The translations under genes were made by a program, and so were the position numbers. Below the pieces are notes generated by a model, which searched no databases, had not been told where the DNA came from, and saw only the letters and a list, made by a program, of their open reading frames with translations. Shown here piece by piece: positions 18,422 through 26,533 of a stretch of 64,000 nucleotides of DNA. The DNA comes from Pseudonocardia humida (GTDB lineage: Bacteria > Actinomycetota > Actinomycetes > Mycobacteriales > Pseudonocardiaceae). The stretch's first letter is position 1, and the number at the start of each line of letters is the position of its first letter. Location: the NCBI RefSeq assembly GCF_023898865.1, contig NZ_JAGSOV010000006.1:1-64000 (forward strand). Direction: 5' to 3'.

Positions 18422-18856
18422 ATGACGACCGCCACACCGTTCGACCCGCACGCCCTGCTCGCCGAGGCCCGCCTCGGCGTCCTGGCCACGATCCGCGCCG
18501 ACGGCCGCCCCCAGCTCTCCCCGGTCACGCCCTTCTACGACCGGGCGGCAGGGAAGATCCTCGTGTCGATGACCGAGGGCCGCGCCAAGACGGCCAACCT
18601 GCGCCGCGACCCGCGCGCCGCGCTCGAGGTGACCAGCGCCGACGGCTGGGCCTGGGCCACCGCCGACGGCACCGTCACGCTGACCGGCCCGGGCACCGAC
18701 CCGGACGGCCCGGAGGTGCAGGCGCTGGTCGACTACTACCGGGCCGCCGCGGGCGAGCACCCGGACTGGGACGAGTACCGCTCGGTGATGGTCTCCGACC
18801 GGCGCGTGCTGATGGCGATGACCGTCGAGAACGTCTACGGGGCGAAGATCCGCTGA
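18422..18856 (+). CDS. PPOX-class flavin/F420-dependent oxidoreductase
   Basis: The 144-residue split-beta-barrel protein reads LGVLATIRADGRPQLSPVTP, KILVSMTEGRAKTANLRRD and PRAALEVTS, the pattern of Rv1155-type F420-dependent pyridoxamine-oxidase-like proteins. SMTEGRAKTANL is the cofactor phosphate-binding part. It starts at ATG 18422, 65 bases after the previous gene. Such proteins reduce quinones, biliverdin or xenobiotics with F420H2. Confidence 0.85.
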   Translation: MTTATPFDPHALLAEARLGVLATIRADGRPQLSPVTPFYDRAAGKILVSMTEGRAKTANLRRDPRAALEVTSADGWAWATADGTVTLTGPGTDPDGPEVQALVDYYRAAAGEHPDWDEYRSVMVSDRRVLMAMTVENVYGAKIR

Positions 18857-18872
18857 CCCCGCGGCCGGGGCG

Positions 18873-19194
18873 TCACCGGGAGGTCACCGGGGGCGTCCCG
18901 GCCCGCGTGGCCAGCCGCTTCGAGGTGCACATCGCGATGTCGGCGTGGGCGAGGATCTCCTCGGCCGATGGGACCGGGTCGCCGCGGCCCAGCTCGACCA
19001 CGCCCACGCCGGCCGGTGCGCGTCGTCGCCGGTCTGGCTGCCGGCGTCGACATGCCCATGCCGACCGCGTACGCGGCCAGCCGGTCGTCGAGCCAGGGCA
19101 GGTCGGGCTGCAGGAGGACGACGATCGCCGGCACCGCCGCGGCGACGACACCCGGCCGCGCGGCGATCGCCGAACGGCCGGTCGTCGCGCCCAT
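18873..19194 (-). pseudogene. Remnant of a membrane GGDEF (diguanylate cyclase) gene
   Basis: Two pieces of one ancestral protein are visible on the minus strand. From ATG 19194, MGATTGRSA and LLQPDLPWLDDRLAAYAVG resemble the N-terminus of the intact cyclase at 45819 (MGV, LFLPDLPGLDQTLVANLVA). After a frame change near 19020, GVVELGRGDPVPSAEEILAH and ADIAMCTSKR resemble the last strand and helix of a GGDEF domain (there LARADYGMYTHK). The middle of the gene, including the GGDEF motif, is gone. The remnant cannot be active as a cyclase. Confidence 0.65.
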
Positions 19195-19308
19195 CGCCAC
19201 CGCTTCTCGCCCGGGTCGATCCTGCTCCCGACCGGACCGCCCGACATCACACGGTGGAAGGGCGTCGGCGACCAGCCGGTGACACCGGCGGGGATCAGCG
19301 GGCGGGGA

Positions 19309-20952
19309 TCAGCCGGCGTTGCCCGACGGGTCGGCCAGCGCGGCGTCGATCCAGCGCTCCTCGGCACCCGCCCGGTCGGCGTCCGGGGCCGCGACGGCCC
19401 GCAGCTCCACCTTGTTGATCTTGGCGAGGGTGGAGCGGGGCAGCTGCGACACCCGGTAGACCGCGCGCGGCCGCTTGAAGTCGGCCAGCAGTTCCGCGCA
19501 GGCCGCCTCCACCCGGGCCAGCACCGCGGGCGCGTCGCCCTCGGTGGTCACGAACGCGACGGGCACCTCGTCGAGCGTGGCGTCCGGGCGCCCGACGACG
19601 CCGACCTCCAGCACACCGGGCACGCCCAGCACGACCCGCTCGACCTCGGCGGCCGACACGTTCTCGGCCCCGACCTTGAGCATGTCCTTGACCCGGTTCT
19701 CGAACGTCAGGTGGCCGTCGGGGTGCGGGGTGACCAGGTCGCCGGTGGCGAACCAGCCCCCGGCGTCGAAGGCGGCCGCGGTGTCGGCGGCGCGGTTGAG
19801 GTACTCGGCGAACATCGACAGCCCCCGCACGCCGCGGACCTTCAACTCGCCGGACTCGTCGGGCTCGACCCGCTCGCCGTCCGGGCGCACGACCTTCACC
19901 TCGTAGTCGGTGCTGGGCCGGCCCATGCTCATCGGCCGGTTGGGCACGAAGGCGTCGCCGACGACCGGGTGCGAGATCGTCTCGGTCATCCCCCACCAGC
20001 CGAGCGTCTTGACCCCGTACGCGGCGTCGATGGGCAGGTCGCACACCCCGGCGCCGAACATCCGGTAGGAGTGCCCCGGCGGCGGGGCCGACTCGACCAG
20101 CGCCCGGGTCGACAGCCCCATCAGCGACATCCAGGTGCAGCCGTGGCGCACGGAGATGTCGGCGAACCGGCTGGTCGACCACTTGGGGACGAGCACGAAC
20201 CGGGCCCCGACCCACAGGCTGGCCAGCATCGAGTAGGCCAGCGCGTTGGTGTGGAACAGCGGCAGGTAGACGAGGTGGCAGTCGTCGGGGCGCAGGGTCT
20301 CGTGCGCGGCGTTGACCCGCGCGCCCCACAGCGCGTTGGCCTGGGTCCACAGCACGCCCTTCGGGCGGGAGGTGGTGCCCGACGTGTACTGCACCGAGCA
20401 GGGGGCCAGCGGGTCGGTGGGTCGGGGCGGCAGCGCGTCCGGGTCGCCGCGCAGGGCCGCGAACGCCTCCGCACCACCCGCGTGGTCGGACGGCACGCCG
20501 CTGTCGTTGCCCGTGCAGGCGGCGAAGCGCAGCCCGGGCGCCGCGGCGGTGACGGTGTCGACGAAGCGCGGTTGGGTGATCACCCCGACGGCCGCCGAGT
20601 CCTGCGCGAAGTAGGCCAGCTCGTCGGCGGTGGAGCGGCTGTTCGTGGTCACCGCGACGGCGCCCAGCGCGGCGCAGGCGAACCACGACACCACGAACTC
20701 GGGGCTGTTCTCCAGGTGGATCAGCACGCGGTCGCCGGTGCGCACCCCGCGGGCCGCGAGCCCCGCCGCGACGGCGGCCGCCTCCGCGGCCAGCTCGTCG
20801 AACGCCGTGGTCACCGGCTCGGCGTCGAAGGGCTGCCACACCACGAACGGGCGCCCCGCGTGGGTGCGCGCCCGGGTGCGCAGCAGCTGCCAGACGTCGG
20901 TGCCGCCGAAGGGGTGCAGGCGGTCGCGGGTCAGGTGGTGCGCGGCGTCCAT
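19309..20952 (-). CDS. AMP-binding acyl-CoA synthetase / ligase
   Basis: The 547-residue adenylating enzyme has the P-loop-like CSVQYTSGTTSRPKGVLWT and the A5-type GWWGMTETISHP. The GGWFATGDLVTPHPDGHL aspartate and the C-terminal KINKVEL lysine region are also present. It would activate a carboxylic acid to an acyl-AMP and then an acyl-CoA. ATG 20952 is preceded by GGGAGGG. The fatty-acid, aromatic or short-chain specificity cannot be told. The gene upstream on the same strand is a haloacetate-dehalogenase-like hydrolase, 83 bases away. Confidence 0.9.
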   Translation of the reverse strand: MDAAHHLTRDRLHPFGGTDVWQLLRTRARTHAGRPFVVWQPFDAEPVTTAFDELAAEAAAVAAGLAARGVRTGDRVLIHLENSPEFVVSWFACAALGAVAVTTNSRSTADELAYFAQDSAAVGVITQPRFVDTVTAAAPGLRFAACTGNDSGVPSDHAGGAEAFAALRGDPDALPPRPTDPLAPCSVQYTSGTTSRPKGVLWTQANALWGARVNAAHETLRPDDCHLVYLPLFHTNALAYSMLASLWVGARFVLVPKWSTSRFADISVRHGCTWMSLMGLSTRALVESAPPPGHSYRMFGAGVCDLPIDAAYGVKTLGWWGMTETISHPVVGDAFVPNRPMSMGRPSTDYEVKVVRPDGERVEPDESGELKVRGVRGLSMFAEYLNRAADTAAAFDAGGWFATGDLVTPHPDGHLTFENRVKDMLKVGAENVSAAEVERVVLGVPGVLEVGVVGRPDATLDEVPVAFVTTEGDAPAVLARVEAACAELLADFKRPRAVYRVSQLPRSTLAKINKVELRAVAAPDADRAGAEERWIDAALADPSGNAG

Positions 20953-21035
20953 CGGTTCCCTCCCGACCGGGCTCCGCTGCCCGATCTTCGCGACGGTAAC
21001 CGCCGGGGCGCGGGAACGGGGCGCCCCGACCGGCC

Positions 21036-21929
21036 TCAGCCCGGGACGTGGAACGCGCTCAGCGCGGCGGCGGTGTCGGCCGGGTTCTGCTCGGGGAAGA
21101 AGTGCCCGCCCTCGACGGGCCCGCCGACCACGCCCGGCGCCCACGCCCGCCACACCTCCAGCGGGTCGTACCAGGCCGGGAGCGCGCCCTGGGTGCCCCA
21201 CAGGACCTGCGTCGGGCAGTCGACGGTGGCGCCCGCGGCGCGGTCGCGCTCGTCGAGCTCGCGGTCGAACCCGGCGCCCGCCCGGTAGTCCTCGCAGATC
21301 GCGTGCACGACCTCCGGGTCGGCCAGCGCCCGCCGGTAGTCGCGCACGGCCTCCTCCGGGAACCCGCGCAGCACCCCGTCGAACTGGGCGTCGAGGAAGA
21401 AGTACTCCGGGTCGGCGCCGATGAGGGTCTCCGGCAGCGGCGCCCGCTGGGCCAGGAACGACCAGTGCCAGTAGCCCAGCGCGAAGGACCGGTCCGCGCG
21501 CGCCCACACCTCGGCGGTGGGCACGATGTCCAGCACGCTGAGCCGGCGCACCGCGCCCGGGTGGTCCAGCGCCATCCGGTAGGCGACCCGCCCGCCGCGG
21601 TCGTGGCCGATCACGTGGAACGACTCGAACCCCAGCTCGCGCATGAGCGCCACGCCGTCGGCGGCCATCGCCCGCTTGCTGTGCGCGCCGTGGTCGGCGG
21701 TGGCGGTCGGCTTCGAGCTCTCGCCGTAGCCGCGCAGGTCGGGGGCGACGACGGTGAAGTGCTCGGCCAGCACGGGCGCGATCCGCAGCCACATCAGGTG
21801 CGTCTGCGGATAGCCGTGCAGGAGCAGCAGCCCCGGCCCGCTGCCGCCGCGGCGCACGCGCAGGGTGACCTCCCCCAGCTCCACCCGTGACAGCTCGAAC
21901 CCCGCGAACCCCGCGCCACCGTCGGCCAT
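21036..21929 (-). CDS. Haloacetate (fluoroacetate) dehalogenase-like alpha/beta hydrolase
   Basis: The protein matches the fluoroacetate dehalogenase branch of alpha/beta hydrolases: LLLLHGYPQTHLMW, PDLRGYGESSKP, IGHDRGGRVAYRMALDHP, VLDIVPT, GYWHWSFLAQ and VEGGHFFPEQNP. Asp110 is the nucleophile, Arg111 and Arg114 are the carboxylate-binding arginines, Asp134 and His276 complete the charge relay, and His155, Trp156 and Tyr215 line the halide pocket. Hydrolysis of a C-halogen bond of a small haloacid is the likely reaction. At the position I align to Trp185 of the known enzyme there is Gly, which may alter specificity. An epoxide-hydrolase-like role is the alternative. Confidence 0.78.
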   Translation of the reverse strand: MADGGAGFAGFELSRVELGEVTLRVRRGGSGPGLLLLHGYPQTHLMWLRIAPVLAEHFTVVAPDLRGYGESSKPTATADHGAHSKRAMAADGVALMRELGFESFHVIGHDRGGRVAYRMALDHPGAVRRLSVLDIVPTAEVWARADRSFALGYWHWSFLAQRAPLPETLIGADPEYFFLDAQFDGVLRGFPEEAVRDYRRALADPEVVHAICEDYRAGAGFDRELDERDRAAGATVDCPTQVLWGTQGALPAWYDPLEVWRAWAPGVVGGPVEGGHFFPEQNPADTAAALSAFHVPG

Positions 21930-22102
21930 GGTCCGACCCTAATGGCGCGTCCAGCAAGGTTCGCCGGGTATCTCGGCGGCCCAGGTGCCCGCCGGCTGCG
22001 GTGCCGGCCGACCCGAGTACGCCTGGTACGAGGGCCGACCGGCGCCTTGCCCGCGAACACCAGGATCCACCGACATACCCACCGACCTCGCTGGACGGGC
22101 CA

Positions 22103-22963
22103 CTAGATCCGGCGGAGCTTCTCCGGGTTGCGGACCGCGTCGATGCGCGCGATCCGACCGCCCACGACGACGAACGAGAGTGCGGCGCGGTGGCCGTCTC
22201 CGCCGGCGACCACGAGCCCGAGCCGCCCGTTGAGCTCGACCTCGACCGGCCCGTCGGTGAACCCGCGGCCCAACGCCGCCCACGCCCGCCCGACGCGCTC
22301 CCCACCGCGCAGCGGCGTGCGCGCGACGACCGCCCGCCCACCGCCGTCCGACGTCCAGACGACGTCCGGGTCGAGCACCGCGACGAGGCGCTGCAGGTCG
22401 CCCCCGGACGCCGCCCGCGCGAACGCCCGCACGGCGTGGTCGTGCTCGTCGCGGGAGACCGCGAAGCGCGGGCTCGCCCGCGCGACGTGGCGGCGGGCGC
22501 GCGACGCGAGCTGGCGGACCGCCTCCGGCGAGCGGCCGACCACCTCGGCGACGTCGGGGAACGGCACGTCGAACACGTCGTGCAGGACGAACGCCGTGCG
22601 CTCCGCCGGGGAGAGCTGCTCCAGCACGGTCAGCAGCGCGTAGCTCACCGACTCGTCGAGGGTGACGCGGTCCGCCGGGTCGGGCGAGGGCACCGGCTCC
22701 GGGAGCCACGGGCCGACGTAGGTCTCGCGGCGCGCGCGGGCGGACCGCAGGCGGTCGAGCGCGAGCCTGCCGACCACCGTCGTCAGCCAGGCGTCCAGGT
22801 TCTCGATCACCCGCGCGTCCGCGCGCTGCAGCCGCAGCCACGCCTCCTGCACGACGTCCTCCGCCTCGCCGAGGTCGCCGAGCTCGCTGTAGGCCAGCCG
22901 CAGCAGCCGCGGGCGCGCCAGCGCGAAGCGCTCCGCGTCGTCGGGGTGTCCTCGGTCGGTCAT
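22103..22963 (-). CDS. ECF sigma factor, SigJ-like with C-terminal SnoaL domain
   Basis: Region 2 reads RLLRLAYSELGDLGEAEDVV, QEAWLRL and WLTTVVGRLALDRLRS. Region 4 reads LSPAERTAFVLHDVFDVPF, PDVAEVVGRSPEAVRQLASR. A SnoaL-like domain follows from about residue 170 (AASGGDLQRLVAVLDPDVVW). This two-part layout is the SigJ/ECF41-type arrangement, in which the C-terminal domain controls activity in place of a separate anti-sigma factor. ATG 22963 overlaps the stop of the upstream epimerase gene (ATGA). ECF41 sigmas are commonly coupled to oxidoreductases or epimerases, which supports a shared function here. Confidence 0.88.
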   Translation of the reverse strand: MTDRGHPDDAERFALARPRLLRLAYSELGDLGEAEDVVQEAWLRLQRADARVIENLDAWLTTVVGRLALDRLRSARARRETYVGPWLPEPVPSPDPADRVTLDESVSYALLTVLEQLSPAERTAFVLHDVFDVPFPDVAEVVGRSPEAVRQLASRARRHVARASPRFAVSRDEHDHAVRAFARAASGGDLQRLVAVLDPDVVWTSDGGGRAVVARTPLRGGERVGRAWAALGRGFTDGPVEVELNGRLGLVVAGGDGHRAALSFVVVGGRIARIDAVRNPEKLRRI

Positions 22964-23835
22964 CCGACGATCCGGGTCCAGGCCTGCGTGGCCGCGCGCA
23001 TGCGCGGCGCCCAGCCGCCCGCCTCGCGCAGCCTGCGGCTCGACACGCGCTGCGAGCGCGCCAACGGACCGGGCTGCGGCGTCCCCGTCCGGAGGGACCC
23101 GACGCCGACGGCGGCGGCCAGCGCGGCGTCGATCTCGGCGTTGGTCGCCGGGTCGGTGTCGGCGACGTTGTAGGTCCCGGCCGGGACGCGCAGTGCCGCG
23201 GCCACGGCCGCCGCCGCGTCGTCGAGCCAGATCATCGGCCGGAACGCGCCGGGCGGCCCGACCGCGACCGAGGCGCCGCCGCGCGCGGCCTCCAGCGCCG
23301 CCAGCGCCGACTCGCTGTCGGGTCCCAGGAACAGCCCGAAGCGCAGCACGACGGTGTCGCCGTCGAACAGCTCGCGGGCGTTGCGCTCGGCCGTCAGCGC
23401 TGTCGTCGTCACGCCACCGCCGACGGCCGGCGCGTCCTCGTCGAGCCACGCGTCACCGCCCTCGGCGTACACGAACGCGATCGACTCCTGCACCAGCCGT
23501 CGCGCGCCCGCGTCCCGGGCGGCGCGGGCGATCGCGGCCGACGCCGCGGTGCGCAGGCGGTCGTTCTCCGCCCAGGCCGACGGGTCGGGCATGCGGTCGG
23601 TGCTCGGGATGTGCGTCAGCAGGTTGACGACGGTGTCCGCCCCGGCGAACGCGCGGCGCAGCGACGCCTCGTCGAGCACGTCGGCCTCGACGGCGTGCGC
23701 TCCGTCGGCCGCCAGCCGCGCCCGGCCGGGCGCGGAGCGGGCCACGCCGGTGACGCGGTGGCCGGCCTGGAGCAGCTCGCGCACCGCGCGTCGGCCGATG
23801 ACGCCGGTGGATCCGGTGACCACGATCTCGTCCAT
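22960..23835 (-). CDS. NAD-dependent epimerase/dehydratase-like SDR coupled to the sigma factor
   Basis: The extended-SDR start is EIVVTGSTGVIGRRAVRELL. It is followed by DTVVNLLTHIPSTDRM, QESIAFVYAEGGDAW and LRFGLFLGPDSES, giving a 291-residue protein. The usual active-site YxxxK is not clearly present: the region reads FVYAEGG and then TTALTAERNARELF, so catalysis may differ. Its stop overlaps the sigma-factor start by four bases. It is the likely partner or a target of the SigJ-like sigma factor. Confidence 0.82.
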   Translation of the reverse strand: MDEIVVTGSTGVIGRRAVRELLQAGHRVTGVARSAPGRARLAADGAHAVEADVLDEASLRRAFAGADTVVNLLTHIPSTDRMPDPSAWAENDRLRTAASAAIARAARDAGARRLVQESIAFVYAEGGDAWLDEDAPAVGGGVTTTALTAERNARELFDGDTVVLRFGLFLGPDSESALAALEAARGGASVAVGPPGAFRPMIWLDDAAAAVAAALRVPAGTYNVADTDPATNAEIDAALAAAVGVGSLRTGTPQPGPLARSQRVSSRRLREAGGWAPRMRAATQAWTRIVG

Positions 23836-23915
23836 GCCGTGCTGACGGCGCACCCGGCTCGATCGTGACACGGCCTCCCGCCGCGACGCGCTCACCGCCG
23901 GTCCCTCGCGCATCC

Positions 23916-24251
23916 TCAGTCCATGTGGAAGGCCTCGGCCATGTCGGTCCACGGGCCGCCGGGGCCGTCGGTGAGCCGGCGCTGGCAGGGCTCGGTGTGC
24001 GTCCACCAGTCCCGGGTGACCGGGTCGGCGGCGACGGCCGCCATGTCGGCGGCGAAGTCGTCGCCGGTGTACTCGAAGTAGCCGAACAGCAGGTCGTCGT
24101 GGATGAAGATCGTGTAGTTGCGGACGCCGGCCCGGGTCAGGGTGGCCTGCACCTCGGGCCAGACGGCCTCGTGCAGGCGCAGGTACTCGTCCCGCCGCTC
24201 CGGTCGGACGCCGATGACCTGGCCGATGCGCCGCACGCGCGGAGTGCTCAC
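23916..24251 (-). CDS. L-rhamnose mutarotase family protein
   Basis: The 111-residue protein has the dimeric ferredoxin-like fold of RhaM: VRPERRDEYLRLHEAVWPEV, NYTIFIHDDLLFGYFEYTGD, DWWTHTEPCQRRL and AEAFHMD at the C-terminus, with the active-site His, Tyr and Trp positions kept. It would interconvert alpha and beta anomers of rhamnose or a similar deoxy-sugar. GTG 24251 gives the normal family length. No rhamnose isomerase, kinase or aldolase gene is next to it, so it may serve another sugar. Confidence 0.82.
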   Translation of the reverse strand: MSTPRVRRIGQVIGVRPERRDEYLRLHEAVWPEVQATLTRAGVRNYTIFIHDDLLFGYFEYTGDDFAADMAAVAADPVTRDWWTHTEPCQRRLTDGPGGPWTDMAEAFHMD

Positions 24252-24406
24252 CGGGACATGATCGCCGGGCGGCTCCCTCGCCCGACCCCCACCCGGCCTC
24301 GAGCGGACGACGCGCTCGCGCAGGCAGGTGGGCCGAACGCGCCGCTCGGTCCTGCCCGACCCAGCGGGATGACGGGCTAGTGGGGCGACCAGGAAGGTCC
24401 ACCGGA

Positions 24407-25450
24407 CTAGACGAGCCGCCCGAGGTGGCGGACCGCGCGCGAGGCGACGGTGGCGCCACCGTAGAGCGCGGAGCGGGTGCCGGTGCGGGCGGCGCGCAGC
24501 CGCTCCCGCCCGGCCGGGCCCGCCTTGTGCCACGCCAGCAGCGACTGCCCCCACACGCTGCGGGCCAGCTCCGTCGTGCCGGCGGTCAGCGCCTCGCCCG
24601 CCCACCGGCAGGCGAGCTCGTCGAAGCCGTCGCGGTAGGCGAACACCGCCGGGCGCAAGTAGGCCAGCCCGGGCGGCAGGCGGTTCATCTTCGGGGCGTA
24701 CTGGGCCAGCAGCCGGTCCAGCGCCTCGAACCGCGCCCCCCGGTCGGCGCTGATGCAGCCGGTGCGCATCAGCCGCATGTCGACCTGGTAGCGGCGCACG
24801 CCCCAGAACAGCGGGGTCGACGAGCGGGTGGCGATGCGCAGCCACATCTCGAAGTCGACCGCGCTGCGCATGCCGGGGTCGAAGAAGCCGAGCTCGTCGA
24901 AGCAGCTGCGCCGGATGAGCAGCGAGCTGCCGTGGTGGGGCGGGTTGTTCTCGACCAGGATCCGGTCGGCGTCGCACGGCCCGGCCGGCTGCCAGCGCAG
25001 GCCGACGACCTGCCCGCCCTCGGTCATCACCCGCGTGTGGCAGAACGACACCCCCACCTCCGGCGGGGCCGCGGCGATCGCGTCGAGCTGGCAGCGCAGG
25101 AACTGCGGGCCCCACCGGTCGTCGCCGTCGAGGAAGGCCACGAACGGCGCCCGCGCCTGCTCCAGCGCCACGTTGCGGGCGGCGCCGGACCCGCCGTTGG
25201 GCACCTGGACCAGCCGGATCCGGTCGTCGGTGGCCGCGCGGGCGCGCACCACGTCGGCGGTGGCGTCGGTCGAGCCGTCGTCCACGACGATGTACTCGAA
25301 ACGCCCTTCGCTCTGCTGCAGCACGGAGTCGATGGCTTCACCGATCCACGGCTCGACGTTGTAGGCCGGGGTGATCACCGTGACGAGAGCCGACTGGTTT
25401 CGCACGCCGGTCAGCCTATTGCCGGAACGGATGGTGAACCGTCCGGTCAC
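24407..25450 (-). CDS. Family 2 glycosyltransferase
   Basis: The GT-A domain opens with LVTVITPAYNVEPWIGEAID, then FEYIVVDDGSTDATADVV, NGGSGAARNVALEQA and the metal-binding FLDGDDRWGPQFL. It transfers a sugar from a nucleotide donor to a growing glycan at the cytoplasmic face. GTG 25450 has GAGGA four bases upstream; GTG 25405 (VRNQSALVTV) is a shorter alternative. It is divergent from a TupA-like gene and near a flippase and UDP-glucose dehydrogenase, which points to surface polysaccharide synthesis. Confidence 0.88.
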   Translation of the reverse strand: MTGRFTIRSGNRLTGVRNQSALVTVITPAYNVEPWIGEAIDSVLQQSEGRFEYIVVDDGSTDATADVVRARAATDDRIRLVQVPNGGSGAARNVALEQARAPFVAFLDGDDRWGPQFLRCQLDAIAAAPPEVGVSFCHTRVMTEGGQVVGLRWQPAGPCDADRILVENNPPHHGSSLLIRRSCFDELGFFDPGMRSAVDFEMWLRIATRSSTPLFWGVRRYQVDMRLMRTGCISADRGARFEALDRLLAQYAPKMNRLPPGLAYLRPAVFAYRDGFDELACRWAGEALTAGTTELARSVWGQSLLAWHKAGPAGRERLRAARTGTRSALYGGATVASRAVRHLGRLV

Positions 25451-25571
25451 CCCGTCCTCATTCGTTCGCGTGAATTTCCGCCCGAGCGGGCGAGGACCGG
25501 CGACACTGGGTCACCGGCACCGTTCGCGCCGACTCGTTGGAATGAGGGGTCGACACATTTCGACGCTCCGC

Positions 25572-25577
25572 TATCTT
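25572..25577 (+). promoter_or_regulatory. -10 element of the TupA-like gene, probably leaderless
   Basis: TATCTT ends seven bases before the GTG start at 25585, and no Shine-Dalgarno is present, which fits leaderless transcription. The same GCTATCTT sequence occurs at 29358-29365 upstream of the flavin monooxygenase gene. A clear -35 is not visible. Confidence 0.35.
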
Positions 25578-25584
25578 TTCGGTC

Positions 25585-26472
25585 GTGTCTTTCTCTGTCC
25601 GGGTGAAGGTCGCGCGCCGACTGCGCTTCCTCCCGCACCCGCTGTTCGCATCGGCGATGCACGCGCTGTTCCAGGGCGAGCTGACCACGCTGCGCCGCCC
25701 GCGGACCTACTCCCAACTGCTCGCGGCCAGGAACCTGCGTCCGCAGCCCTCGCTCGTGCACACGACCGCCGACAAGTACGCCGTGCGCAGGCACGTGGCC
25801 GAGCGGGTCGGGGAGCAGTACCTGATCCCGCTGCTGCAGGTCGTCGACGACGCCGACGACCTCGACCTCGACGCGCTGCGGGGCCCCTGCGTCATCAAGG
25901 GGACCCACGGCTGCGACATGACGCTGCTGGTGCCCGACCCGGCCGCGCTGGACCACGAGGCGGTGCGGGCGACGGTGCGCGGCTGGCTCGACACCGACTT
26001 CTACCGGGCCGGGTGGCGGGAGAGCCCGTACCGGGGGCTGCCCCGGCGCGTCGTCGTCGAGGAGTTCATCGGCGACGGCCGCACGCCGCCCACGGACTAC
26101 AAGTTCTTCGTCTTCCACGGCAGGCCGGCGATGGTCGTGGTCGACCAGGACCGGTTCTCCCGGCACACCTCGACGCTGCTCACCCCCGACTGGCGCGAGC
26201 TGGCGGTGACCGGGCGCTTCGACAGCGCCGCGGTGCTGCCCCGGCGTCCGGCGGGATACGCCGAGATGATCGAGGTCGCCCAGAAGCTGGGCACCGACTT
26301 CGACTTCGTCCGCGTCGACCTCTACGACGTCGACGGCCGGGTGTACTTCGGCGAGCTGACCCACAACCCCGGCGGCGGCCTGGTGCGGCTGCGGCCGCGC
26401 GAGTTCGACCGCGCGCTCGGTGAGCTGTGGCGCTTCGGCATGCCGCTGGCCGACCGGTTCGTCCGCCGCTGA
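25585..26472 (+). CDS. TupA-like ATP-grasp protein (glycan/teichuronopeptide-type ligase)
   Basis: The 295-residue protein follows the TupA-like ATP-grasp family: HTTADKYAVRRHVAERVGEQ, CVIKGTHGCDMTLLV with the ATP-binding lysine, RVVVEEFIGDG, DYKFFVFHGRPAMVVVDQDR, and the metal-binding end FDFVRVDLYDVDGRVYFGEL, THNPGGG. Such proteins are found in capsule and cell-wall polysaccharide clusters and are thought to attach an amino acid or modify a glycan. It is divergent from the glycosyltransferase gene, with 134 bases between them. Confidence 0.82.
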   Translation: MSFSVRVKVARRLRFLPHPLFASAMHALFQGELTTLRRPRTYSQLLAARNLRPQPSLVHTTADKYAVRRHVAERVGEQYLIPLLQVVDDADDLDLDALRGPCVIKGTHGCDMTLLVPDPAALDHEAVRATVRGWLDTDFYRAGWRESPYRGLPRRVVVEEFIGDGRTPPTDYKFFVFHGRPAMVVVDQDRFSRHTSTLLTPDWRELAVTGRFDSAAVLPRRPAGYAEMIEVAQKLGTDFDFVRVDLYDVDGRVYFGELTHNPGGGLVRLRPREFDRALGELWRFGMPLADRFVRR

Positions 26473-26481
26473 TCCGCCCGC

Positions 26482-26509
26482 GGCTGGGCCGACGGGTGCC
26501 GGCCCAGCC
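26482..26509. terminator. Hairpin terminator between convergent genes
   Basis: GGCTGGGCCG (26482-26491) pairs perfectly with CGGCCCAGCC (26500-26509) over an eight-base loop, inside an outer CCGCGG repeat. There is no U-tract, as is usual for GC-rich actinobacteria. It lies between the 3-prime ends of the TupA-like and flippase genes and could serve both. Confidence 0.6.
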
Positions 26510-26533
26510 CCTCCGCGGGCCCGGCCTTCTCCC

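Noticed and set aside
20953..22341. N-terminal extension of the acyl-CoA ligase to over 1000 residues
   Set aside because: The extra part is antisense-free but out-of-frame reading of the dehalogenase gene; the strong GGGAGGG before ATG 20952 marks the start.
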